NCBI GenBank assembly: GCA_016282815.1
Contig: JAEELU010000052.1
Location: forward strand, 1 to 16,955
Origin: Acholeplasmatales bacterium
Lineage (GTDB): Bacteria > Bacillota_I > Bacilli_A > Acholeplasmatales > Anaeroplasmataceae
Reading direction: 5' to 3'
Length of the DNA: 16,955 nucleotides
Under the pieces are notes generated by a model that saw only the letters and a list, made by a program, of their open reading frames with translations, was not told the origin of the DNA and searched no databases. The position numbers were made by a program, and so were the translations under genes. Positions within the stretch are counted from its first letter, which is position 1, and each line of letters begins with the position of its first letter. This document shows positions 7,214 to 13,760 of the stretch, in pieces.

Positions 7214-7504
7214 TTACTTATTGAAGCTTTCTGCCTTAGCTTCTACAACTAAGCCCTTAGCAGCAACGAATGAGTGGTTAGCTACTTCCTCACCGAAAGC
7301 ACCCTTCTCAACCTTATCCCAGCTCTTGCCAGCTAATACCTTGAATTCTACAGCCTCACCAGCTTCGAATTGCTTAGATAATACGCCTTCCTTAACCTCA
7401 ACAGCCTTCTTAGCGTCCCATGCGCCTAAATTATCTGTTGAACCACATACATAAAGCTTCTTAGCATTACCGCTTACATTAATTTTTACACTAACCTTTG
7501 CCAT
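7214..7504 (-). CDS. Stand-alone CBM20 starch/glycogen-binding domain protein
   Basis: This 96-residue protein consists of a single carbohydrate-binding module family 20 domain. Signature parts are the first strand VSVKINVSG, then KKLYVCGSTDNLGAWDAKKAVEV (G21-S22, L26-G27, W29), the middle strand VEFKVLAG, and SWDKVEKG (W62). W29 and W62 fit the aromatic residues that stack on starch in this family. There is no signal peptide, TM segment or attached enzyme, so it is a cytosolic binder; glycogen or another alpha-glucan is the likely ligand by inference. The start is ATG 7504, eight bases after GAGGAGG; an ATG nine codons upstream lies before that site and is rejected. The coding sequence is visibly less AT-rich than its neighbours, suggesting high expression. 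It has its own promoter, a cre-like upstream site and a strong terminator. Confidence 0.85.
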   Translation of the reverse strand: MAKVSVKINVSGNAKKLYVCGSTDNLGAWDAKKAVEVKEGVLSKQFEAGEAVEFKVLAGKSWDKVEKGAFGEEVANHSFVAAKGLVVEAKAESFNK

Positions 7505-7536
7505 TTTAAAATCCTCCTCAATTATTTTCATTTATA

Positions 7537-7564
7537 ATTATATTTCATTATTATTATAATTCAA
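7537..7564 (-). promoter_or_regulatory. Probable promoter of the CBM20 gene
   Basis: Minus strand TTGAAT (7564-7559), a 16-bp spacer and TATAAT (7542-7537). The predicted start near 7530 leaves a leader of about 26 nt containing GGAGG. Confidence 0.65.
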
Positions 7565-7566
7565 CT

Positions 7567-7581
7567 AATAAAGCGTTTACT
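7567..7581. promoter_or_regulatory. cre-like site (LacI/CcpA-type operator candidate)
   Basis: The plus-strand sequence AATAAAGCGTTTACT matches 13 of 15 positions of the cre consensus WTGWAARCGYTTWCW, with a perfect right half. It sits directly upstream of the CBM20 -35 box, the position used for CcpA activation in Bacilli. No CcpA gene is in the window, so the regulator is inferred. Confidence 0.4.
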
Positions 7582-7615
7582 TTTTTGAGAAAAATTAAAA
7601 TTTTATTAAATAAAA

Positions 7616-7639
7616 CAATAATATGGTAAAATATTATTG
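7616..7639 (+). promoter_or_regulatory. recU promoter (extended -10) inside a 9-6-9 inverted repeat
   Basis: TGGTAAAAT (7624-7632) is an extended -10 with no good -35. It lies at the centre of inverted arms CAATAATAT (7616-7624) and ATATTATTG (7631-7639). The predicted start near 7639 gives a leader of about 11 nt beginning at the ribosome binding site GGTGAT (7639-7644). Protein binding to the repeat would block transcription. Confidence 0.5.
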
Positions 7640-7649
7640 GTGATTAAAA

Positions 7650-8252
7650 ATGGCACTTAACTTTCCAAATAGGAAAACTCCTGCTAAGAATCCAGTTAAT
7701 AGAGCTAATCTAGGAATGGATCTTGAGCAAATGATTAATGATTCAAATGAATATTATCTAGCAAATGATATCGCTGTTATCCATAAAAAGCCTACTCCTG
7801 TTCAAATAGTAAAGGTAGACTATCCTATGCGTAGTAAGGCAGTTATTACTGAAGCTTATTATAAGACTCCCTCTACTACTGACTATAATGGTATTTATAA
7901 GGGTAAATATATCGATTTTGAAGCGAAGGAAAATCATAATAAAACTGCCTTCCCTTTAAAGAATATTCACCCACATCAAATAGAGCATTTAAAGAAAATA
8001 GTTGAGCATGGTGGTATAGGATTTTTAATTGTTGCCTGGAATTTATATAATGAATACTATCTTCTTCCATTTGATGTATGCCTAAAATACTGGGATGATT
8101 CAAATACCGAGGAAGGTAGAAAATCAATACCATATTCTGTATTTAAAGAAAAAGCCTTCCTTATTGAGGAAAGCTATTTACCAAGATTAAAATATTTAAA
8201 TGTAGTTGATAAGGTATATCTAAAAGAGGATATAGCAAAACAAGAAAAATAA
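7650..8252 (+). CDS. recU: Holliday junction resolvase RecU
   Basis: This 200-residue protein matches RecU, the Holliday junction-cleaving nuclease of Firmicutes that works with RuvAB in recombination and chromosome segregation. It has the N-terminal NRANLGMDLEQMIN segment, the hallmark KTPSTTDYNGIYKGKYIDFEAKE with catalytic D78, E91 and K93 (the same spacing as the D-x12-ExK site of B. subtilis RecU), and FPLKNIHPHQ followed by FLIVAW. The length is typical. The start is ATG 7650, five nt after GGTGAT. In many Firmicutes recU is next to a class A PBP gene; here it is alone. Its last 33 bases overlap the 3' end of the opposing MgtE-like gene, and no terminator is visible between them. Confidence 0.95.
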   Translation: MALNFPNRKTPAKNPVNRANLGMDLEQMINDSNEYYLANDIAVIHKKPTPVQIVKVDYPMRSKAVITEAYYKTPSTTDYNGIYKGKYIDFEAKENHNKTAFPLKNIHPHQIEHLKKIVEHGGIGFLIVAWNLYNEYYLLPFDVCLKYWDDSNTEEGRKSIPYSVFKEKAFLIEESYLPRLKYLNVVDKVYLKEDIAKQEK

Positions 8253-9491
8253 TGATGTTATTGCTATATTAGTAATAGATGAAATTAATATAGAGCTTGC
8301 TATAGAATAATCATAATCAAATCTATCTATTATCATAGGTATAGCAAATGCTATATAGCTTGAAGCTACAACACTAACAAATAATATTAATGTCATATCT
8401 GCAGCGAATTTTATAGAATCAGAATTATAATATACATTATCAAAATAATCTATTTTAAATATCGTTGTAACAAAATAAATAATAACGAATGAAATAATTG
8501 AAAGCACTAATCCTATGATTATGCTTTTTTTTACTTCGTTATATAGTAATCTAAGACCACTAATTACTGTATTATTTCTTTTTCTTAAAAATGATAGTGA
8601 TGCAGCTACAGATTGGAAGGCTACACCATTAGATACTAATAATATCATAAATAAATAAAATGCTAATAATGGTACCTGTCTTATCTTATCAATAAATGTC
8701 ATAGACATCATTGATAGTGCAAAGCTTGTAAATAATGATACGAATAGCCAAGGAAGCTTTCTTCCTAAATGCTCATTATCAGTATTCAATCTATTTTCTG
8801 TAATACCTGCAAGCTTATAATAGTCATCATCCATTTCAAACTCAAGTAGATCATTTAATCCCTTATTAGATAAAGCACCTATTAGCTTACCATCCTCTAT
8901 TACAGGATATGCCTCTATATAATAATGGTGATTATATCTAATAAAATCAGATGTATGAAGCTTTGATTCTACCTTAGGAAAGTTATGCTTAATATGATTA
9001 TTAAGCTCATCATTTTTATTTATTAGATGCTTTAAATAACAAATACCTAAATAGTTTTCTTCTCTATCCTTAACAAATATTATATTTGATGAATTATGGG
9101 TTTTAATAATTACATCTGATGCTTTTTCATCAGAATAAAAAATATTTTTATTAGATATATAATAGCCTATATATTCATTACCATAATGTAATGCCTTATA
9201 TAATAAATTCTTATTATTCTCATCTAGATATGTATAATACTTCTTATTTGAAATAACAAATTTTCTAATAAAATAAATATCTATCCTATTTATTACATTT
9301 CTTATTCTAGGACCTAATGAATCTAATATGAAACTCCACGATTTGGTATATGGTATTATCTTAGATAATCTATCATCATCTAATTCAGATATTAGATTCT
9401 TATCTAAATTCTTATCCAAATACTTAGCTATATATACATCAGAGCATGAAAAAAGGGATATGTCTGAATCATTTTTTGTTAAAATATCCAT
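8220..9491 (-). CDS. Divergent MgtE-family paralogue, probably not a normal Mg channel
   Basis: From ATG 9491 this is a 423-residue protein homologous to the MgtE gene two positions upstream. It shows an eroded cytosolic N domain (about 1-100), a CBS pair (about 105-230), the linker DDDYYKLAGITEN and RKLPWL before TM1, and a five-helix membrane part (about 240-423). The MgtE signature DMAGNVGTQS is replaced by LVSNGVAFQS. The TM5 segment GPFITTINDI becomes SILISSITNI, so the conserved pore Asp (D447 in the neighbour) is N408. The frame is intact and hydrophobic throughout, so it is a maintained gene. It may be a regulatory or heteromeric partner of MgtE or carry a changed substrate; this is inference. 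A GTG at 9503 is rejected because it overlaps the AAAGGAG site. Confidence 0.82.
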   Translation of the reverse strand: MDILTKNDSDISLFSCSDVYIAKYLDKNLDKNLISELDDDRLSKIIPYTKSWSFILDSLGPRIRNVINRIDIYFIRKFVISNKKYYTYLDENNKNLLYKALHYGNEYIGYYISNKNIFYSDEKASDVIIKTHNSSNIIFVKDREENYLGICYLKHLINKNDELNNHIKHNFPKVESKLHTSDFIRYNHHYYIEAYPVIEDGKLIGALSNKGLNDLLEFEMDDDYYKLAGITENRLNTDNEHLGRKLPWLFVSLFTSFALSMMSMTFIDKIRQVPLLAFYLFMILLVSNGVAFQSVAASLSFLRKRNNTVISGLRLLYNEVKKSIIIGLVLSIISFVIIYFVTTIFKIDYFDNVYYNSDSIKFAADMTLILFVSVVASSYIAFAIPMIIDRFDYDYSIASSILISSITNIAITSLFFLFCYILF

Positions 9492-9507
9492 ACATATCCA
9501 CACTCCT

Positions 9508-10266
9508 TTAAATTAATGAAAAATCAGTTGAAAAGGCATTAATGAAATCCTTATGGATATTTCTATTAGCTGCCTTGAATTCATTTAATTTAGCTGTTAA
9601 ATCTCCCTTTTCTCTAGCAACAGAGATTTCATTCTTTAATGTTTCCTGCTTATTATATGGGTAGCTATTTTGCTTCTTCATATAATCAGCATTAATATTC
9701 TTCTTTATATCATAATAATATCCTGATATTTTAGTGAAATCCTCTTCCTTATATTCAGGGTTAGTAAATATATTCTTATTTAATGATAATATCTCCTTAT
9801 AGCCAGAATAATTATTCTCCTTATACATTTTACTTATAAGCTGGAATAATTGCTCCTCCTGATCAGAGATTAAGCATTTTACAATTGGGTGATTAGTTTT
9901 TACATATTCTAAATAATCAATTTCAAATTGCTTCTTATCCTCATTTGATAGCTTTTCATTATTATCAACGATATTCTTTGCAAGCTTATCCTTAAGCGCT
10001 AGCTTTTCCTCGCCATCCTTAAATGCTTTCTTTTGCTCCTCTAGGTATTTATCAATCTCCTCCTGAGATTTACCACTAGTCTTTAAGGCAATTGCAGTAG
10101 TCATAACCTTGCTTTCGATATCAGTAGTTCTCATCTCTCTTAGGATGCCACCAAAGAAATTAGTGTAGTAGCAATCATTAATTGTTCCACATTTTAAGAA
10201 ATACTCATATCTATATATGTACTCTGCAAATTCATTTTTCATTTCTAAAAATTCATTTAAATTCAT
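9508..10266 (-). CDS. Unrecognised helical, charged cytosolic protein between two MgtE genes
   Basis: I do not recognise this 252-residue protein. It has no signal peptide or membrane segment. It is predicted to be nearly all helical, with charged stretches at about 65-125 and 205-235, an aromatic cluster at 17-38 (YIYRYEYFLK... CYYTNFFGG) and Cys at 26, 32 and 131. The C-terminus has KFxAANRNIHKDFINAF-like helix character but no catalytic motif I can name. It is the middle gene of the mgtE operon: its ATG is 10 bases after the mgtE stop, whose TAG forms part of its ribosome binding site TAGAGG, and its own stop TAA runs into the AAAGGAG of the MgtE paralogue. Tight coupling suggests joint production with both membrane proteins, possibly as an accessory to them. 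Confidence 0.75.
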   Translation of the reverse strand: MNLNEFLEMKNEFAEYIYRYEYFLKCGTINDCYYTNFFGGILREMRTTDIESKVMTTAIALKTSGKSQEEIDKYLEEQKKAFKDGEEKLALKDKLAKNIVDNNEKLSNEDKKQFEIDYLEYVKTNHPIVKCLISDQEEQLFQLISKMYKENNYSGYKEILSLNKNIFTNPEYKEEDFTKISGYYYDIKKNINADYMKKQNSYPYNKQETLKNEISVAREKGDLTAKLNEFKAANRNIHKDFINAFSTDFSLI

Positions 10267-10276
10267 TTTAATACCT

Positions 10277-11674
10277 CTAAATTACATTGAATAATAGCAT
10301 AGCTAATCCATAATAGATTAATAATGCTGTAATATCGTTAATAGTTGTGATAAATGGTCCAGAAGCAACAGCTGGGTCGATATGTATCTTTAGGAAGATT
10401 ACAGGGACTACAGCTCCTACAAATGATGATACTGACATCGCAGATAGTAATGCTACACCAACGATGCTTGCACCCTTAAGTGCCTCAGGCCATGAGAATT
10501 GTGTATCAACCTGGATTCCTTGCTTTGTTATAAATAGGAATAATAATACAAATGTGAATGATAATGTTCCTAAGATTAAACCATTTATAAAGCCTATTCT
10601 TAGCTCCTTTAGGACAGCCTTGAATATTTTTCTTTTACTATCATCAAGTGTTGAAATACGTCTAATTGTTACGGCTAGAGATTGAGTACCAACATTACCT
10701 GCCATATCAAGTACTAATGTTTGGAAGAATACGATAATAGGTAATAAAGATACAACACGCTCAAAGCCTGTCATAGAGAATGATTGAACCAATCCTAATA
10801 CTAATAGTATTATTAGCCATGGAAGTCTCTTCTTTACTGAGTGTAATACTCCTTCGTTAGGATCCTCCTCGTCTGTTAAACCGGCAAGCTTAGCATAGTC
10901 GTCGCCTAACTCATCATCGATAGCCTCAGTAACATCTCCTGATGTGATAACACCAACTAGTACATCATTCTTATCTAGGATAGGATAAGAATCTAGTGAG
11001 TATTCCTTCATGTCATTTAAGCAATCAACAACTAATTCAGTTGCTCTAAAATATGGGTAATTAGTTTTTATAATAGTAGATAAATCTGTATTAGATCTTG
11101 CAATAATTAAATCACGAAGCTCAATAACTCCAATAAGCTTTTCCTTTTCATCTACCACATAGATATTAGATACATTATCATTATCGGCAGCTTCCTCTAC
11201 GACACGCTTCATAGCTTCCTTAACTGTGTTAGTATTTAGAATACTAATATAGTTATTAGTCATTCTACTACCAATCATATCCTCATCATATTTTGTGATA
11301 GCCTTGATATCTTCCTTTGCTTCCTCTTCCATTAGGGAAACAATCTCTTGTCTTTGCTCTTCGTCTAGCTCCTCTAGTACATCGATGGCATCATCGGCAT
11401 CCATCTCTTCGATGATATCGGCAGCCTTCTCTGGCTCCATATCTCCGACTAAGTCCTCGATGTGCTCAGCATGGCTCCATACATCGGCAATGTTTTCATT
11501 TCCAAGTAGACGATAAAGCTCAGCACGCTCATCCGAATTAAGCTCATCTAATAAATCTGCAATATCACTTTCATGGTATTGTAGTATCTTATTTTTCTTT
11601 TCTTCATCCGATATCGGTAGGGATAAAATATTCTTTAACTCTTCTAAATATTCTCTTTCTTGATTGTCTTGCAT
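10277..11674 (-). CDS. mgtE: Magnesium transporter MgtE
   Basis: This 465-residue protein is a full-length MgtE, the homodimeric Mg2+ channel of the inner membrane. The acidic N domain of helical repeats (about 5-130; DIADLLDELNSDERAELYRLL and DAIDVLEELDEEQR) and the CBS pair (about 131-255) form the Mg2+-sensing gate. A plug helix region (DDYAKLAGLTDEEDP) leads to five TM helices (about 284-465). The signature LDMAGNVGTQS (322-332) and the TM5 pore Asp D447 (TTINDI), equivalent to the metal-selecting Asp of Thermus MgtE, are present. It is the first gene of a three-gene operon with an unknown protein and a diverged paralogue. The start follows GGAGGG. The leader is too short for an M-box riboswitch; a 23-bp palindrome just upstream is the candidate control site. 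Confidence 0.96.
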   Translation of the reverse strand: MQDNQEREYLEELKNILSLPISDEEKKNKILQYHESDIADLLDELNSDERAELYRLLGNENIADVWSHAEHIEDLVGDMEPEKAADIIEEMDADDAIDVLEELDEEQRQEIVSLMEEEAKEDIKAITKYDEDMIGSRMTNNYISILNTNTVKEAMKRVVEEAADNDNVSNIYVVDEKEKLIGVIELRDLIIARSNTDLSTIIKTNYPYFRATELVVDCLNDMKEYSLDSYPILDKNDVLVGVITSGDVTEAIDDELGDDYAKLAGLTDEEDPNEGVLHSVKKRLPWLIILLVLGLVQSFSMTGFERVVSLLPIIVFFQTLVLDMAGNVGTQSLAVTIRRISTLDDSKRKIFKAVLKELRIGFINGLILGTLSFTFVLLFLFITKQGIQVDTQFSWPEALKGASIVGVALLSAMSVSSFVGAVVPVIFLKIHIDPAVASGPFITTINDITALLIYYGLAMLLFNVI

Positions 11675-11694
11675 ACTATCCCTCCTTCATACCC

Positions 11695-11717
11695 TATTAT
11701 TTTATCATAAAATAATA
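11695..11717. promoter_or_regulatory. 23-bp perfect palindrome over the mgtE extended -10 promoter
   Basis: TATTATTTTAT (11695-11705), a central C and ATAAAATAATA (11707-11717) are perfect 11-bp inverted arms. On the minus strand the palindrome contains TGATAAAAT (11707-11699), an extended -10 for mgtE with a predicted start near 11692. No good -35 is seen. The 7-1-7 core (ATTTTAT-C-ATAAAAT) has the geometry of Fur/PerR-family operators. Confidence 0.55.
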
Positions 11718-11748
11718 TAAAATATACATATATTTTAAAAAAATTCAC

Positions 11749-11777
11749 TTGAAATATAAATATAAATAGTATATAAT
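11749..11777 (+). promoter_or_regulatory. Sigma-A promoter of tRNA-Arg
   Basis: TTGAAA (11749-11754), a 17-bp spacer and TATAAT (11772-11777). The predicted start near 11784 lies about 13 nt before the mature tRNA. Confidence 0.85.
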
Positions 11778-11796
11778 ATCGAACGTATCGAGTTAA

Positions 11797-11873
11797 CGAA
11801 CCGTAGCTCAGCTGGATAGAGCACTCGCCTTCTAAGCGAGCGGTCAGGCGTTCGAATCGCCTCGGTTCGGCCA
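11797..11873 (+). tRNA. tRNA-Arg (anticodon UCU)
   Basis: The cloverleaf is complete. The acceptor stem is CGAACCG/CGGTTCG, the D arm is GCTC/GAGC, the anticodon stem is CTCGC/GCGAG with loop CTTCTAA (anticodon TCT), and the T arm is AGGCG-TTCGAAT-CGCCT. The discriminator is G and the CCA end is encoded (11871-11873). It decodes AGA, the dominant Arg codon here together with CGT. It is monocistronic, with its own promoter and terminator. An apparent minus-strand reading frame across it is the usual tRNA shadow. Confidence 0.98.
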
Positions 11874-11884
11874 TCTTATAAATT

Positions 11885-11911
11885 AATTTCACGAAAGTGA
11901 AATTTTTTTTT
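11885..11911 (+). terminator. Rho-independent terminator of tRNA-Arg
   Basis: AATTTCAC (11885-11892) pairs perfectly with GTGAAATT (11897-11904) around a GAAA tetraloop, followed by T7 (to 11911). Confidence 0.92.
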
Positions 11912-11912
11912 G

Positions 11913-11958
11913 CTTAAGACAAGACTTGTTCGTTCAAGTTGTACGAACAAGTTTTAAG
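11913..11958. repeat. Strong inverted repeat of unknown function between two terminators
   Basis: ACTTGTTCGT (11924-11933) and ACGAACAAGT (11943-11952) are perfect 10-bp arms around a 9-nt loop, with outer arms CTTAA (11913-11917) and TTAAG (11954-11958) extending the stem across an asymmetric bulge. No T-tract follows on either strand, so it does not look like a terminator. The segment ACTTG-TTCGTT-CAAGT (11924-11939) can form a competing hairpin. Confidence 0.6.
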
Positions 11959-11963
11959 TAAAG

Positions 11964-11987
11964 AAAAAAAGATCATTACTGATCTTT
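11964..11987 (-). terminator. Rho-independent terminator of the hisS-rluD operon
   Basis: On the minus strand AAAGATCA (11987-11980) pairs with TGATCTTT (11975-11968) around a 4-nt loop, with a run of T following to 11964. The stem overlaps the rluD stop codon and closes the seven-gene operon. Confidence 0.88.
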
Positions 11988-12879
11988 ATTCTAAATTATT
12001 CATAAATTCCTTGAAATAATCTGGTAGCTCACTATCAAATTCCATCCATTCATGAGTTTTAGGATGATAGAATCCAATTGTTTTTGCGTGAAGAAATTGT
12101 CCTTGATCACCAATAACCTTTCTTCTACCATAGGTTTTATCACCAACTAGTGGATGACCGATATATTCTAGATGAACTCTAATTTGGTGAGTTCTACCTG
12201 TTTCAAGCTTACATTCAATATAGGTGAAATCCTTAAATCGTTTTAATACTCTAAAATTGGTAATAGCTTCCTTACCATTTTTTACTACTGCCATTTTCTT
12301 TCTATCAATTTCACTTCTAGCAATAGGAGCGTTTATTCTACCCTTGTTTTCAGCTATAACACCATAAACTAGGGCATGATATACTCTATTACATTCATGC
12401 TTACTTAATTGCTCTGTTAATGATTTTGATGCTTCATCATTTTTAGCAATCATTAATAAACCAGTAGTATCCTTATCTATTCTATGAACGATACCAGGTC
12501 TTATTACTCCATTAATAGTTGATAGGCTATCAAGCTCATATAATAGGCCATTAACTAATGTTCCCTCATTAATACCAGCACCAGGATGAACACTCATTCC
12601 TTTTGGCTTATTAACAACCGCAACATAGTCATCCTCATATACGATATCTAGTCCTAAGTTCTCAGGTAAAACATCGATATTTTCTTCCTTTTCAGTAATA
12701 TCGATTTCGTCATTAAGCTTTACCTTATATGAAGGCTTTTCTATTTTACCATTTACAGTAATTAAGCCATCATCAAGTAATGCCTCGATATAATTTCTTG
12801 ATTTATCAGTAAGTATATTACTAATAGCCTTATCAAGTCTAATATTTACATTATTCTCGTCTATTCTGATTCTTGCCAT
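11986..12879 (-). CDS. RluD-type rRNA pseudouridine synthase (RluA family)
   Basis: This 297-residue protein is an RluA/RluD-family enzyme converting specific uridines in large-subunit rRNA to pseudouridine. It has an N-terminal S4 RNA-binding domain (about 10-65: NIRLDKAISNIL... LLDDGLITVNGK) followed by the catalytic domain with IVYEDDYVAVVNKPKGMSVHPG, the motif HRIDKDTTG (132-140; catalytic D135) and GRTHQIRVHLEYIGHPLVGDKTYG. The length is typical of the YlyB/RluD group. It is the last gene of the operon and overlaps lspA by 19 bp. The lspA-rluD pairing is the same as lspA-ylyB of Bacillus. The start is ATG 12879 with AAAGGA upstream. The exact rRNA target cannot be told from sequence. Confidence 0.93.
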   Translation of the reverse strand: MARIRIDENNVNIRLDKAISNILTDKSRNYIEALLDDGLITVNGKIEKPSYKVKLNDEIDITEKEENIDVLPENLGLDIVYEDDYVAVVNKPKGMSVHPGAGINEGTLVNGLLYELDSLSTINGVIRPGIVHRIDKDTTGLLMIAKNDEASKSLTEQLSKHECNRVYHALVYGVIAENKGRINAPIARSEIDRKKMAVVKNGKEAITNFRVLKRFKDFTYIECKLETGRTHQIRVHLEYIGHPLVGDKTYGRRKVIGDQGQFLHAKTIGFYHPKTHEWMEFDSELPDYFKEFMNNLE

Positions 12880-13391
12880 TTTCTCTTTTTCCTTTCACTA
12901 AAGAAAATATAATCAAATGCGAATACTAATATACCAGTAACTAAGAATAAATCTGCTAAATTAAAGATACCATATGATAAATGTATTTTTTCCATTATCC
13001 ATTCAAATGGGTAAAAATAAACCATATCTACAACACCATCCATGACACCAATTGATGTCATAAATCTATCATATAGGTTTCCAACACAGCCTGCAAGTGT
13101 CATAGTTAAAGCTACAGCCTGAACCTTATTTCTTTTCCAATCATTAAATTTAGTGCAAATAATGATTAAAGCTATAGTAGCTAATAAGCTTATTATTGTA
13201 AAGAATATAGTTGATTCTTGTCCACCCATACCAAAGGCAGCACCTTTATTATAGGTAAGGTTAAGCTTAATAAAATATCCTTTCCCATCTCCAAAAATGT
13301 ATATAGGAGTATTTCCGTGTTTAACCATCACAAATTTTAATATTTGATCAAGCATAAATAAAATGAAAAATAATAATATTGTTATGCCCAT
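12861..13391 (-). CDS. lspA: Lipoprotein signal peptidase (signal peptidase II)
   Basis: This 176-residue membrane aspartyl protease cleaves signal peptides of diacylglyceryl-modified prolipoproteins. Four TM helices are visible (about 3-22, 60-79, 92-109 and 141-163). Family motifs are LTYNKGAAFG (45-54), AGCVGNLYDR (100-109), VVDMVYF with catalytic D122, and FNLADLFLV with catalytic D147. The length is typical, with a basic C-terminal tail. It starts one base after the stop of the upstream three-TM gene and overlaps rluD, so it is in a coupled operon. The start ATG at 13391 has AAGGTGGG about 10 nt upstream. Confidence 0.96.
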   Translation of the reverse strand: MGITILLFFILFMLDQILKFVMVKHGNTPIYIFGDGKGYFIKLNLTYNKGAAFGMGGQESTIFFTIISLLATIALIIICTKFNDWKRNKVQAVALTMTLAGCVGNLYDRFMTSIGVMDGVVDMVYFYPFEWIMEKIHLSYGIFNLADLFLVTGILVFAFDYIFFSERKKRKWQESE

Positions 13392-13392
13392 A

Positions 13393-13749
13393 CTAAATAG
13401 TTCCCACCTTAGCCATCAAATATATTAATGCTAGACCAAGCACAAATACTACCATTGTTGGAATAATTATTAGCTTATTAATATTAGCTACTCTTTTTCT
13501 TACTATGCTTTCATAGTAGATTTTTTGAACCATAATCATTAATATTGTAGTCATAGCTAAAATACCTAGAGCTAATAGGCCTCTATATTGACGGTATATT
13601 AGTAAATTAACAAATAAAATAATTGGTCCAATTACAACTGCTAAAGAGATTATAAAGGAGATTAAGGCCTTTATAGCCTTTTCTTTTCTTGGAACATTTA
13701 ATTCCTTTATCTCTGCATTAATTTCTGAAATCTTTTTAACCTCCATCAT
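13393..13749 (-). CDS. Small three-TM membrane protein of unknown function
   Basis: I do not recognise this 118-residue protein. A basic, amphipathic N-terminus (residues 1-26, ending PRKEKAIK) precedes three hydrophobic segments at about 27-50, 57-75 and 93-113, with a basic loop VRKRVANINK between the last two. It has no cleavable signal peptide and no catalytic motif. Two adjacent ATG codons (13749, 13746) follow AGGAGG; the second gives the more usual 7-nt spacing, so the real start may be one codon later. It lies between a Lon-like protease and lspA, with 11 bases to the former and 1 base to the latter, so it is coupled to envelope-protein processing genes. Confidence 0.75.
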   Translation of the reverse strand: MMEVKKISEINAEIKELNVPRKEKAIKALISFIISLAVVIGPIILFVNLLIYRQYRGLLALGILAMTTILMIMVQKIYYESIVRKRVANINKLIIIPTMVVFVLGLALIYLMAKVGTI

Positions 13750-13760
13750 AATACCTCCTA

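Noticed and set aside
9492..9503. GTG start for the MgtE paralogue at 9503
   Set aside because: The codon overlaps AAAGGAGTG, the ribosome binding site of the in-frame ATG at 9491.
11675..11796. M-box (ykoK) magnesium riboswitch upstream of mgtE
   Set aside because: The space to the divergent tRNA promoter is under 80 bp, very AT-rich and without the multi-stem M-box elements; the likely leader is only about 20 nt.
11644..11892. Minus-strand reading frame across the tRNA (contains MAEPRRFERLTARLEG)
   Set aside because: This is the well-known false translation of the antisense strand of a tRNA gene; the tRNA-Arg cloverleaf, promoter and terminator explain the sequence.
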